NCBI GenBank assembly: GCA_033297075.1
Contig: MU858045.1
Coordinates: 434,001-498,000, forward strand
Source of the DNA: Rhypophila decipiens
Taxonomy: Eukaryota; Ascomycota; Sordariomycetes; Sordariales; Naviculisporaceae
Direction: 5' to 3'
DNA length: 64,000 nt
Shown piece after piece: positions 37,121 through 46,190 of this stretch (within the stretch, counting starts at the first letter, position 1; every line of letters starts with the position of its first letter). Made by a program: the position numbers and the translations under genes. The notes beneath the pieces are model-generated. The model did not search any database, was not told where the DNA came from, and saw only the letters and a program-made list of their open reading frames with translations.

Positions 37121-37288
37121 GTCTTTGGAACTGAATATATCAAATGAGGAGGAGAGAGAGAAAAATAATGATGATTTCCGTTTCGAGATGTTGAGCGAAG
37201 AAGAAAAAAAGGTGACGATGATGATTTGTTCACATTCACGAATAACAATGCATGTTCGTTCATTAAGTTAGGAAATAAGGTTACTCAC
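37121..37288 (-). other. LAH-1 / LAH-2 junction: intron-like gap
   Basis: Reading on the minus strand, LAH-1 text runs ...NNQ then G|GTGAGTAA: a consensus donor begins at 37288 and supplies the LAH-1 stop codon. No AG occurs until TTCAG, whose last base is 37131 (158-nt intron). A CTAAC lies at 37271-37267 and a long CT-rich tract precedes the acceptor. Joining to TTCAG puts the downstream ORF out of frame and stops at 36970. Joining to the next AG, CCAAAG ending at 37123 (166-nt intron), reads Q-D-M-A-K-K in frame with LAH-2. A weaker in-frame choice is donor GA|GTACGA at 37368 with TTCAG. If none is used, the gap is a very short intergenic region and LAH-2 needs its own promoter here. Confidence 0.75.
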
Positions 37289-40200
37289 CTTGATTGTTTA
37301 CACCATCATCCGGAGTGGTGCTGCTCTCAATTGGCGTCTCCAAGTCGCCAATCCCTCTCTCGTCGTACTCGCCCAAATTGTCCAACAATGGGGAGGCTAC
37401 CGGTGCCCCGTCGTCGTTGGGCAGCAGTTCCCCAGCTGTTGTTGTTGTGGCTGGTCCTGATTTGTCCCGGCCAGTGGTGGGTTCATGCAGCTCCCTTGCG
37501 GCTACTGCACCAGCCCCCACTTGGTCTTTACCCGCCGCCGCTTGGCTTTCTTCCTTTTGCTTCTTCTTCTTGGTCTTTTTCAATTGTTTGACATCAGAAG
37601 ATGAAGAAGCTGCTGCTGCTGCTGCGGGCTTGGTTGAAGAAGAAGAAGCTCCCAGTCCCCAGAGCGATCCCACCGCTCCAAGTCCAGCAATACCAGGGAG
37701 CATCGACATGAAGCCTCCTTTCTTTTTGGCAGCAGGCTTGGGCGGCGGCTCATCCTTGCCCTTGTCTCGTGAAATGTCCGTGTCTGCCGCTGCCGCTGCA
37801 GGAGCGGCGGTAACAGGCTCCGCGACGGTGGATCCCTCCAGAGTAGTCGTCTCACCGCTGCTCGTCGGACCAATGTCGCGTGGCACCACCTCTGCTGTTG
37901 TCGTTTGTTCAGAGATGGGGGCGACGGAGGAGCCACTTTCGGGCGTCTGAGACGCGCTGTCAGGCTCCCAGCTAGCGTCGAGCTTCTTGGCCTTTTTCTT
38001 TCCCTTTTTGGCACCAGCGTCGAGAGGTCCACTTTCCTGCACAGGAGACTGTGCATCCGTCGACTCGACAACCTCTTCGTCGACCTTGAACTTTTTGGAC
38101 TTGTTCTTTTTGCTCTTCTTGGTAGTGGCGAGGAAATCATCTTCCTGGGCAGGTTCGGCAGGGACTGGAGTTTGCGCCTCGAGCGGTGTGTAGAACGGGG
38201 TATCCTCGGGTGAGACAGACGTCGAGGGCCTGGGAAGTTGCTTGCTTGGCTCCTCCTCAGCCTCGACCTCCCAGGAAACCTCCTTGCGGCTCTTCTTGCC
38301 CTTAGACTTTTTGGACGACTTTTTGGATGTGCTCGGTAAAGCCAGCTCGTCTTCGCCGGCAAAATCTCTCTGCTGAATAGCCTCCTCGGTAGGTCTGAAA
38401 GGGACGGCAGAGACCATCTCAGAAGACGAAATATCCCGCGAGGTTCGCTGTTGCGGCGGACTATCGTGCTCATGCCAGTACTTGACACCCGAGAAGCGGT
38501 GAGGTACCTTAAAGCCACCGTCGTCCTCGTCATGTCCCAGCAGAGTAGACCCGTAAAACAAGCTGGTAGGTGCTTCCGAGGCGGCAATGGTAGACGCGCC
38601 ATCGTAGAAATCATCTACTGCATCGACATCTTTGCCCTTGTCATGGGATCTTTGCTTGAGTGTCTCTCTGTCATCTTCGGCGAGCTCCTGGATGTTGATT
38701 TGGGGGGCTGTCTGGTCCTGAAGCATGACAGCTGCGAGGATACCGCCCGCTGCGGCTCCTGCGGCCACGATGGTTGACTTTTTGCTCTCCACGTCTAGAT
38801 TGTCTTTGGCGACGAGGGTTTCTTCGTGACCGAGGTCAGGAAGTGCAATCTGCTTATCTTTGGTGTCCACTACGGGCGTAGAATCATGGGCGACATCTTC
38901 CGGGGCGACTTTGCGGGGTGCCACTGGAGCAAGGTCCTTGTCCTGGGCAGCAGAAGCAGGCGCGGGGATGAAGATGACATCTTCTGCGGTGAGGTCAGGA
39001 TTTGCCACCTCCTTGCCTTTGACATAGACTACGGGCGTAGGATCACGAAGGATTTCTTGGATTTCTTCCTCGGTGAGTTGGAGAGAGCCAAAGTCCTTCT
39101 CCAGAGAATCCAAAACTGGCGCAGGCTCTGGGACAGTGGTTTCCTTGATGAGCCCAGGGTGAGTTGCTTCCTGGCCCATAGCATCCAAAGCCGTCGTAGG
39201 ATCATGAGTGAGCTGTTCCTTGATCAATTCAGGCTCAGTGATTTCCTCGACTTTGGCCTCCGAGGCGATCGCAGAATCATGAACAGGCTCTTCCTTGATC
39301 AATGCAGGCTCAGCAGTTTCCTCGACTTTGATCGGTGAGGCAGTTGTAGAATCTTGCATGGTCTCTTGCTGGGCAAGATCAGGCTGCAATTGGGTGACGG
39401 CCTCCTCTTTGTCATGCTCGACAGCCGCGCTGGCAGGATCATACAGCGTGTCTTCTTTGCCGAGTTCAGGAGACACAACTGGTGCGAAATCTTTGGCTTG
39501 AGTCTCCAGTGCAACCGTGTCAGACTCAATGGCCTTTTCCTTGTCGGCTTCAACCTCAGGGACGGTGATTGGGAGGTCCTCGACAAGAGGCTTGACTGAA
39601 CTCTCGTCCTCGATGATCTCCCTGGCGGCAATAGTAGGAGCAACCGGAGTCGTCTCAGCCTCAGTAATCTCCCTCATAGAAACAGAAGCAGCAACAGGCG
39701 TCGTCTCGAGATCAGTCTCAACAGCCCTCGAAGCAGCAGGAGGGGTAGCTTCAACATCCATCTCAACCTCAGGCACCGCCTTAGCCTCAACCTGTTCGAC
39801 AGTCTCAAGCGGCGGTGGTGGGACATGCCCAATCCCACCAACCTGAACAGGCGAAGCCCCTCGACTTTCAGGAAGCGGCGGCAACAATTCCAGCTCCATA
39901 GGCGACGGCAACAACGGACTCGCAGTAACAACAGCAACCTCCTCTCGCTGCTCCGGATGCGCCTCCTCCCGATCCCGAACAACCCCCTCCATAGCCCTCT
40001 GGAGCGCCATCGCCTGCTCCATCCCACCACCACCCATACCAGCCTCAACATCCCTCCTAGTATCAGCGCGAGGCGTCGTCTCTCCACTCCCCAAAATAAC
40101 CCTCTCTGCACCCATCTCCTCCTCCTCCTGCCCAGGCATATCCCTACCCAGATAACCATCCCCAGCAGCATCCTGAAACTCAGCCAAGGACCTCGAACCA

Positions 40201-43200
40201 GGGGACTCCTGCACCACACTCGTAGCATCATGGAACTCATCATCCAACGACAAGGACGACGACCTCGTCGAACCAGGACTCTCATGCACCACACTAGCAG
40301 CCTCGCTCGGCGGCTCACTATCCGGCAGCGCAGGTAGTTTCCCCGCCTCGGGGGCAGCATAAAACTCTGCCCCCAAGGAAGACGAACTCGCCTTCTCAAT
40401 CAGATACAGCGGCTTGATCTCACGGCTGCTATCCCACGAGGTAGGCCTGGACACCCTCTTTGGCGTGGTGGGCGGGACACCGCTTAGTACAAACGGTGCT
40501 GGTGCTGGGCTGCTTGAGACGTCAGATGGCCCTGCGACTGGCGACCCGGTAGTATTAAAAGCGGCGGCGGTAGGCGTCCCCGGGACTGACCCCCTTCTCA
40601 CATGACCATGGTACCCATACGCCGGGCTCGACGGAACAGACGACTTCCCGCCTAATCGAAACGTCAAAGGCACAGCAGTCTGACTCGGAGTCTTGGGCGT
40701 TTTGACGGGTGTCTCGTGGGCAGATTTCTTGCGCGCATGGCCACGCTCCCGCTCCCACATCACGGCAGGACGTTGTTCCTCGGGCGGGGTAGCAGGGCGA
40801 CTGTCGGGCAGGGCAGGAAGTGCCATCAGCTCGTCTTCGATCCCCTGACCCTGCTGTTCCCACGCAAATTCGCCGTGGCTATGATGATGGTCCCTATCCG
40901 GCGAAGGCGAAGGCGGCACGCTGGGAGGGAGAGGTAGAAGGTCCCCCCATGTAGGATCAATCGCCGGTTTAATTACCCGCTGAACCACCACCTCCGGGTC
41001 GACGATTTGCGAGCCGTAGCTTATACTTCTCTCTCGCCCTTGTGGTCGCTCGTCAGGCAGCTGTTGAGCCTGAGCCTGAGCCTGAGCCTGGTCCTGAATA
41101 AACAATCTGGTAATATCCTCATCACTCAACCGTCTACCAGCCTCCAACGGCAATTGTTGTCCCTCTTTTAAATCACCAGTAGAGGGGCCAAACTGGGTGG
41201 CATTGAAACTGCGAGACACCTCGTCCTCCTTCTCCTCGCTCCCCATGGCAGCGACCATGGCAGCAGCAGCGAGAGCGGCGGTGCCCATCAAGCCGACACC
41301 TGCGCCAAAGGTGTCGGCATTAGCTAAAAAAGAATTCTCCTCTTTGTCGTCATCGTGCTTGCTTGTCCCGTTTCCGTTTGTCGGGCCAAAGTCGATGTCA
41401 ATGTCGTTCTTCCGACCATTGGCTCGCCTCTTTCGACTAGACACACCGCCAGGGAGAGAAACCACGCTCTTGGAGTCAAAGTCGTCATCGCCCGCCCTTT
41501 TGCTGATGGGGTCGGACACGACCGAGCTGATATCCCGGTCGGCAAACTTGAACTCATCTTCACCGGGTCGATCGGGAGGTTCGTCTTGCTCGGGTATATC
41601 CCAATCATCCCTGCTCTGGCGCCGATCCTTTTTGCTCTTTTTCCCCGAGGCTGACGTAGCAACAGAGACTTCAGAAGACGGCGTCGAATAAGTCACCTCT
41701 CTGGTAGACTCATCATCACCGCCAGTCGAGTCGCGCTTGGACTTTTTCTTGGACTTTTTAGGCGTCGCGGGCGAAGAATCCACCACATCTTGGAATCCGT
41801 CCACGGGAACAGAGGCCTTCTCCTCTTCTGCCTTTTCAGGAACATCCTCTTCGGCATCAAACCAAGCCGGACTCTGGCTAGTCTCTTCCTGCTGCTTGCC
41901 CTTTTTACCCTTCTTTTTTTTCTTCTTGTTGGAAGACGGAGCAGCCCATTCATCTTCGGCAGCAGCTGTCTCCGGGGCAGCTTCCTCGACAGGAGGCGCA
42001 GGAGCAGGAATATCCTCCACAGCACTCCTCTGCGACTGCGACTGCGACTGTGACTGTGACTCGGGCACAGAAACAAGCACAGCCTCCGACTCGCCGCCAA
42101 CAGATTTGGTAGCAAAGGTATCCCACGAGTCCGAGCTCTGTCGCTTACTTCCACTCTCAGGATCAATCTCCCTTTGTGACTGGGAAGAAGGCTCAGACAT
42201 TTTCTCCCAAGAATCCGGACTTCCACTGCCCTTCTTAGCCCTCCTCCGTCTGCCAGACGGCGACTTTGTAGGCGAGTCCCACTCATCGGCATCAGCAGCG
42301 AGGTCAGACTCGGCTGTCACAACATGGGGCTTTTGATACCCCGTCGGCGGAGAATCTCGTCTGCGAAAGGCAGCATCGTCAATCACGATATTAGGGTCGA
42401 ACCCCGAACTTTGCAGACCTGCCGCCACATGGGCCGTGAAATCGATGTCGTCGCCGAATCCACCTGGCATTGGGGTAGATGACGTGATGGACGGACTGGG
42501 CGGTTTCGGTCCCACCGGTGGAGGGGGCGCATCTTCCAGATGGTGGTCTGGGATCTCTGACAGGGTCGATCTCGAACGAGCAGAGACCTCAGAGGACGGT
42601 ACATCTCGAGAAGACTGTTCTTCAGCTTTGGTGGGCTGTGCCTCGGGTTCAGCAGCAATGACCGATCGAGGCTTGTCGTCTTCAGTCTTCTTCTCAGCAG
42701 CGCCCTCATCTTTCTTCTCGTCCTTATCCTTATCCCCAGCAGCAGCGGCAGCAGCCCTGGCGGCCAAAGCAGCAGCAATAGCCCCCCACATGGGACTATT
42801 CTTCTTCTTGAGCGGGAATTTGGGCTTCTCCTCGGGCATCTGTCCCGCGATCTGGCCCACGCGGGACCGGTCTGACTCTGGCTCGGGAGAGCTACCAGCG
42901 TCGTAATGCTTGGTATCATTCTCGCCCCAGCTAACAGACTTGGACCCAGCAGCAGAAAACGGCTCGTCAGGAGGTGATACATCAACAATTTCAGCCTTTC
43001 TCGACGAAGAAGTCTCATCCCTGTCTTTGGTCGCCGGCTCAGAAGACCTCTGCTTTGCCATCTGCTTCTCAGGACTAGGCGTCGACTTGGGTGTAGGCAG
43101 CACAAGATTAAGCATCGGTCGTTCCCTCTCGCACGACGGATCCCGTGACTTGAAGATAGGCACCATATTAGGGAATCCCGGGGTAGGCGGAGGCGCGCTA

Positions 43201-46190
43201 AACTTGGGGAGGTCCCTCGGCAAGATGACATTATCGATCCTGACATCTGCATTGGGTTCTGCGTACTTGTTCTTCGCAGCCCGGTGCATCTCGGGCGGCG
43301 TAGAGGGCACCTTGACCGGCGTGACGCTGTCATCCTGGTACTTGTCGACAACAGACCCAGAGGGCGACGCACTGCGAGAACGCATCCTCTCTTTCACTTC
43401 CTCGCGATATCGTCTGTTGGCTTCCTCCTGGATAGGATCAGGAACAGGTTCGCTATCACGTTTCCGAGAGCGCTCAGCCGGCTCGTCAAAGTCTCGAGGC
43501 TCGGCCGTGACAATCTCGGGTCTGCACGAGGGCGATCGATTCCGTGAGCCTTGTCGCGAAGAACCGCGACGTTGTTCCTGCTCAAACTCGTCCCGTCGAC
43601 TCAACCGCTCGCGACCACGGTCTTCAGGACGGGAGAAATCAGGCTCGCGATCGACAAGAACAACCTCGGGCTTGTGCTCAGCCTCGCCTCTAGTCTTATC
43701 AACGTCAGGCGGAGTCATGACCCTCTTGGGGGTAGCATAAGTCGGCGTCTGGAAGGCATCGTCAGGCACCTGGAACTGGAAGGGATCAACATGACCACCC
43801 GGCGTCGTAGCAGCATCTTTAGAAGAAGCACCCGCCACCACAGACCGCGGAGCAGTACCGGGCAAGATCTCGCCCTTTTCCTCAGCAATCTTCTTGGCCC
43901 GCTCCCTCTCGCGTTCCAGCTCTTTCTGGATCTCGGCCAGCATACGACGAGTCTCAGCCTGCTGCTTCCTGCGCGCCTCACGATCAGCCTTCTTCTTCTC
44001 CTCGCGCGGGTCAGCCGCAATAAGGGATGAAACATTGGACCGCTTTTCATCCGATATTGGCTCATCAGGTTTAGTGGTGGCCTCGCGGGTGCTAGTTCGG
44101 TCATCAATAATTTTGACATTGTCGCGCTTGGATCGTCTTCTATCGTCCCGATCGCGGTCGTCGTCGCGCTTGACGTCACGTAGTTCGTCTTTGTCACGAC
44201 GCTCGCGTTTCTCGCGCTCCTCGTACTGCTCCAAGAGACGGCGTTTCTCCCTCTCAATATAATCGCGCGAGTCCTTGTCCTCAGACTTGCCGCCGCGATC
44301 AGAAGAAGAAGCCAACACGGCAGCGCCTACAGCCGCCGTGCCCAACGCAATAGCGGCCGCAGTTCCAGCAGCAGACTTGGAATCAGCTTCCCGCGAAGGG
44401 CGAGAATACCGCTCCCCTTTGCTGTCGCGATAATCATCCTCCTGCCGTGACGATCGATATTTATCCTTGGGTGGCTGTTCCTCAGCCACCACTCTTCCGC
44501 GAACCTCAGGAACAGCAGCAATAGGCCGTGAGTAATCCTCCACCACCCGTCTATCGCTTCGCTTGTCGTCATATTTGTCGTAGCGTTTGTCGTCGTACTT
44601 ACCGTCATAACGCCGTTCATCGTACCTGGTATCATCCCAATTCTTGCCCTCACGCCGTCGGTCATCATATTTATCATCATCATACTTGTCACCGCGCTTA
44701 TCTCTCGATCCCAGCACGGCAGCAGCCCCTGCAATTGCCGCACCAGCTCCAAGAACAGTCGCGGTATCAACAAAACTGCTGGATCCATCTGAGGGTTTTC
44801 TAGCATGGCGCGCTGCAGCACGCTCTGCTTCCATGCGCTGCTCTTCCAGTACACGCGTTGAAACGGGCACTCTCGGCTTAGGCGCCTGAATGGGCACCGG
44901 ATCTGGTCGGCCATAAGATCCAGACGCGCCGGGCCCAGGCCCAGAAACAACCGACGCGCTGGCATCGAAACGAGTTGGGTCAGAGGTAGCAACGGGATAG
45001 ACAGTTTGCATCGGCCGTTGTGCCTCCATTGACGCGCTGTCCGTATGGCGCGTGGGCTCTTCGATCCGATGCGGCAGCTGGGTTCCAACGCCAGGGAAGG
45101 TTGATGACCGGGCATACTCGCCCGGTCGGTAGCCACATGGGGTATTGATATACCCACGCAGCGAGTTGACCGGTCCAAACAAGGCCGGGTCCACGGCCGA
45201 ACTCTTCCGGTCTGGAGGCCGAATAGCCTCCGGGGGACGCTCCGACATGATACTCGGCGCAAAAGCTGCGGCTGCCATCGCTGCCGGGACAACAGCTGCG
45301 GCAGCAGGCAAGTAAGTGCTCGAAAATTGGGGCGTCGAGCCATAGGCTAGGCCAGGGTCATAATTATCGGATGAACTCGAATCGTCGTCGTCGTCCGAAG
45401 CCGACTCCCAGTCGGAATCATCACCCGGTCTGGACGAACCAATGCCACGATCGAGCTGGTTGACGTTGGTGCGCGACTGGCGGAACCCGGCGACCGCAGT
45501 CGCAGCGCCTACCAGCCGAGACGGGCGTGTCTTACCTTGCCGCTGGAGATCCCGCATATTTTCTGCCTTGGCCAGATCAGAAAGCTTGCGGCCCAGGGCA
45601 ATGATTTCCTCGTCTGTCTGGGCGCGCTTGAGCAAGGGCCGGCCATCCGGGCCAAACAGAGGTTCTGGTCCATGCTGGGGAGGGTACTGCTGCTGGGTAT
45701 GCTGGGGGTACTGCTGGTTATAGCCCAACTGGGGGTATTGTTGTTGTTGTTGTTGTTGTAGCTGTTGAGGCTGGTGGTGGGGTTGATGTGGCGCGTCTCT
45801 GTAGTTGACTGCTTCCTTGGAGATGTAGCCTTTTCCATAGGCCAAGTCACTGTCCACCGAAGAAGAGGAAGCGTTCTTGTTCCTGAACGAGCGGCGTTTG
45901 CGCACCTTTTTGGTGGAGGAAGACGCAAAAAAGGAGCGGAACCCGAACCGCTTCTTACGCGAGATGTTGAGGAGGGAAGACGAGGTCGATGACGAGGACG
46001 AGGTGCTGGAATCGGCCCGGGATCGGATGGACTCGCGGGAGGGTTGGGAATGCATCGGGGGGTGCTGTTGGGGTGGGTAGTGAGCTTGGGCGACGGCGGC
46101 GGCCGCGAGCTGCTCTCTGGAATGTCGGCGGTCGGCGCGTCGCCTTCTCGAGCTCTCGGGGCTCCGCCGACGGGCGGGCTCTCGCATCAT
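37281..46190 (-). CDS. lah-1: Leashin LAH-1-like Woronin-body tether
   Basis: A single open exon of 2969 residues. LAH-1 is the tether that binds Woronin bodies through the membrane protein WSC and links them to the cell cortex or septal pore. The N-terminus is very basic (REPARRRSPESSRRRR), followed by Ser-rich text and a Gln/Pro/His-rich stretch. A charged YDD-K/R-Y region lies near residues 497-535, and Arg/Glu-rich probable coiled segments around 625-770. Ala/Gly-rich hydrophobic stretches recur, for example near 288, 472, 603, 1132, 1627 and 2468. Lysine clusters like those of LAH-2 appear from about 1420 and again at 2620-2880, with GGFMSMLPGIAGLGAVGSLWG near 2825. The ATG at 46190 starts MMREPARRR; no good upstream exon was seen. 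The stop lies inside a splice-donor consensus, so this may be the first exon of a fused leashin gene. Identity is by architecture, size and pairing with the downstream repeat ORF. Confidence 0.8.
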   Translation of the reverse strand: MMREPARRRSPESSRRRRADRRHSREQLAAAAVAQAHYPPQQHPPMHSQPSRESIRSRADSSTSSSSSTSSSLLNISRKKRFGFRSFFASSSTKKVRKRRSFRNKNASSSSVDSDLAYGKGYISKEAVNYRDAPHQPHHQPQQLQQQQQQQYPQLGYNQQYPQHTQQQYPPQHGPEPLFGPDGRPLLKRAQTDEEIIALGRKLSDLAKAENMRDLQRQGKTRPSRLVGAATAVAGFRQSRTNVNQLDRGIGSSRPGDDSDWESASDDDDDSSSSDNYDPGLAYGSTPQFSSTYLPAAAAVVPAAMAAAAFAPSIMSERPPEAIRPPDRKSSAVDPALFGPVNSLRGYINTPCGYRPGEYARSSTFPGVGTQLPHRIEEPTRHTDSASMEAQRPMQTVYPVATSDPTRFDASASVVSGPGPGASGSYGRPDPVPIQAPKPRVPVSTRVLEEQRMEAERAAARHARKPSDGSSSFVDTATVLGAGAAIAGAAAVLGSRDKRGDKYDDDKYDDRRREGKNWDDTRYDERRYDGKYDDKRYDKYDDKRSDRRVVEDYSRPIAAVPEVRGRVVAEEQPPKDKYRSSRQEDDYRDSKGERYSRPSREADSKSAAGTAAAIALGTAAVGAAVLASSSDRGGKSEDKDSRDYIEREKRRLLEQYEEREKRERRDKDELRDVKRDDDRDRDDRRRSKRDNVKIIDDRTSTREATTKPDEPISDEKRSNVSSLIAADPREEKKKADREARRKQQAETRRMLAEIQKELERERERAKKIAEEKGEILPGTAPRSVVAGASSKDAATTPGGHVDPFQFQVPDDAFQTPTYATPKRVMTPPDVDKTRGEAEHKPEVVLVDREPDFSRPEDRGRERLSRRDEFEQEQRRGSSRQGSRNRSPSCRPEIVTAEPRDFDEPAERSRKRDSEPVPDPIQEEANRRYREEVKERMRSRSASPSGSVVDKYQDDSVTPVKVPSTPPEMHRAAKNKYAEPNADVRIDNVILPRDLPKFSAPPPTPGFPNMVPIFKSRDPSCERERPMLNLVLPTPKSTPSPEKQMAKQRSSEPATKDRDETSSSRKAEIVDVSPPDEPFSAAGSKSVSWGENDTKHYDAGSSPEPESDRSRVGQIAGQMPEEKPKFPLKKKNSPMWGAIAAALAARAAAAAAGDKDKDEKKDEGAAEKKTEDDKPRSVIAAEPEAQPTKAEEQSSRDVPSSEVSARSRSTLSEIPDHHLEDAPPPPVGPKPPSPSITSSTPMPGGFGDDIDFTAHVAAGLQSSGFDPNIVIDDAAFRRRDSPPTGYQKPHVVTAESDLAADADEWDSPTKSPSGRRRRAKKGSGSPDSWEKMSEPSSQSQREIDPESGSKRQSSDSWDTFATKSVGGESEAVLVSVPESQSQSQSQSQRSAVEDIPAPAPPVEEAAPETAAAEDEWAAPSSNKKKKKKGKKGKQQEETSQSPAWFDAEEDVPEKAEEEKASVPVDGFQDVVDSSPATPKKSKKKSKRDSTGGDDESTREVTYSTPSSEVSVATSASGKKSKKDRRQSRDDWDIPEQDEPPDRPGEDEFKFADRDISSVVSDPISKRAGDDDFDSKSVVSLPGGVSSRKRRANGRKNDIDIDFGPTNGNGTSKHDDDKEENSFLANADTFGAGVGLMGTAALAAAAMVAAMGSEEKEDEVSRSFNATQFGPSTGDLKEGQQLPLEAGRRLSDEDITRLFIQDQAQAQAQAQQLPDERPQGRERSISYGSQIVDPEVVVQRVIKPAIDPTWGDLLPLPPSVPPSPSPDRDHHHSHGEFAWEQQGQGIEDELMALPALPDSRPATPPEEQRPAVMWERERGHARKKSAHETPVKTPKTPSQTAVPLTFRLGGKSSVPSSPAYGYHGHVRRGSVPGTPTAAAFNTTGSPVAGPSDVSSSPAPAPFVLSGVPPTTPKRVSRPTSWDSSREIKPLYLIEKASSSSLGAEFYAAPEAGKLPALPDSEPPSEAASVVHESPGSTRSSSLSLDDEFHDATSVVQESPGSRSLAEFQDAAGDGYLGRDMPGQEEEEMGAERVILGSGETTPRADTRRDVEAGMGGGGMEQAMALQRAMEGVVRDREEAHPEQREEVAVVTASPLLPSPMELELLPPLPESRGASPVQVGGIGHVPPPPLETVEQVEAKAVPEVEMDVEATPPAASRAVETDLETTPVAASVSMREITEAETTPVAPTIAAREIIEDESSVKPLVEDLPITVPEVEADKEKAIESDTVALETQAKDFAPVVSPELGKEDTLYDPASAAVEHDKEEAVTQLQPDLAQQETMQDSTTASPIKVEETAEPALIKEEPVHDSAIASEAKVEEITEPELIKEQLTHDPTTALDAMGQEATHPGLIKETTVPEPAPVLDSLEKDFGSLQLTEEEIQEILRDPTPVVYVKGKEVANPDLTAEDVIFIPAPASAAQDKDLAPVAPRKVAPEDVAHDSTPVVDTKDKQIALPDLGHEETLVAKDNLDVESKKSTIVAAGAAAGGILAAVMLQDQTAPQINIQELAEDDRETLKQRSHDKGKDVDAVDDFYDGASTIAASEAPTSLFYGSTLLGHDEDDGGFKVPHRFSGVKYWHEHDSPPQQRTSRDISSSEMVSAVPFRPTEEAIQQRDFAGEDELALPSTSKKSSKKSKGKKSRKEVSWEVEAEEEPSKQLPRPSTSVSPEDTPFYTPLEAQTPVPAEPAQEDDFLATTKKSKKNKSKKFKVDEEVVESTDAQSPVQESGPLDAGAKKGKKKAKKLDASWEPDSASQTPESGSSVAPISEQTTTAEVVPRDIGPTSSGETTTLEGSTVAEPVTAAPAAAAADTDISRDKGKDEPPPKPAAKKKGGFMSMLPGIAGLGAVGSLWGLGASSSSTKPAAAAAASSSSDVKQLKKTKKKKQKEESQAAAGKDQVGAGAVAARELHEPTTGRDKSGPATTTTAGELLPNDDGAPVASPLLDNLGEYDERGIGDLETPIESSTTPDDGVNNQGE

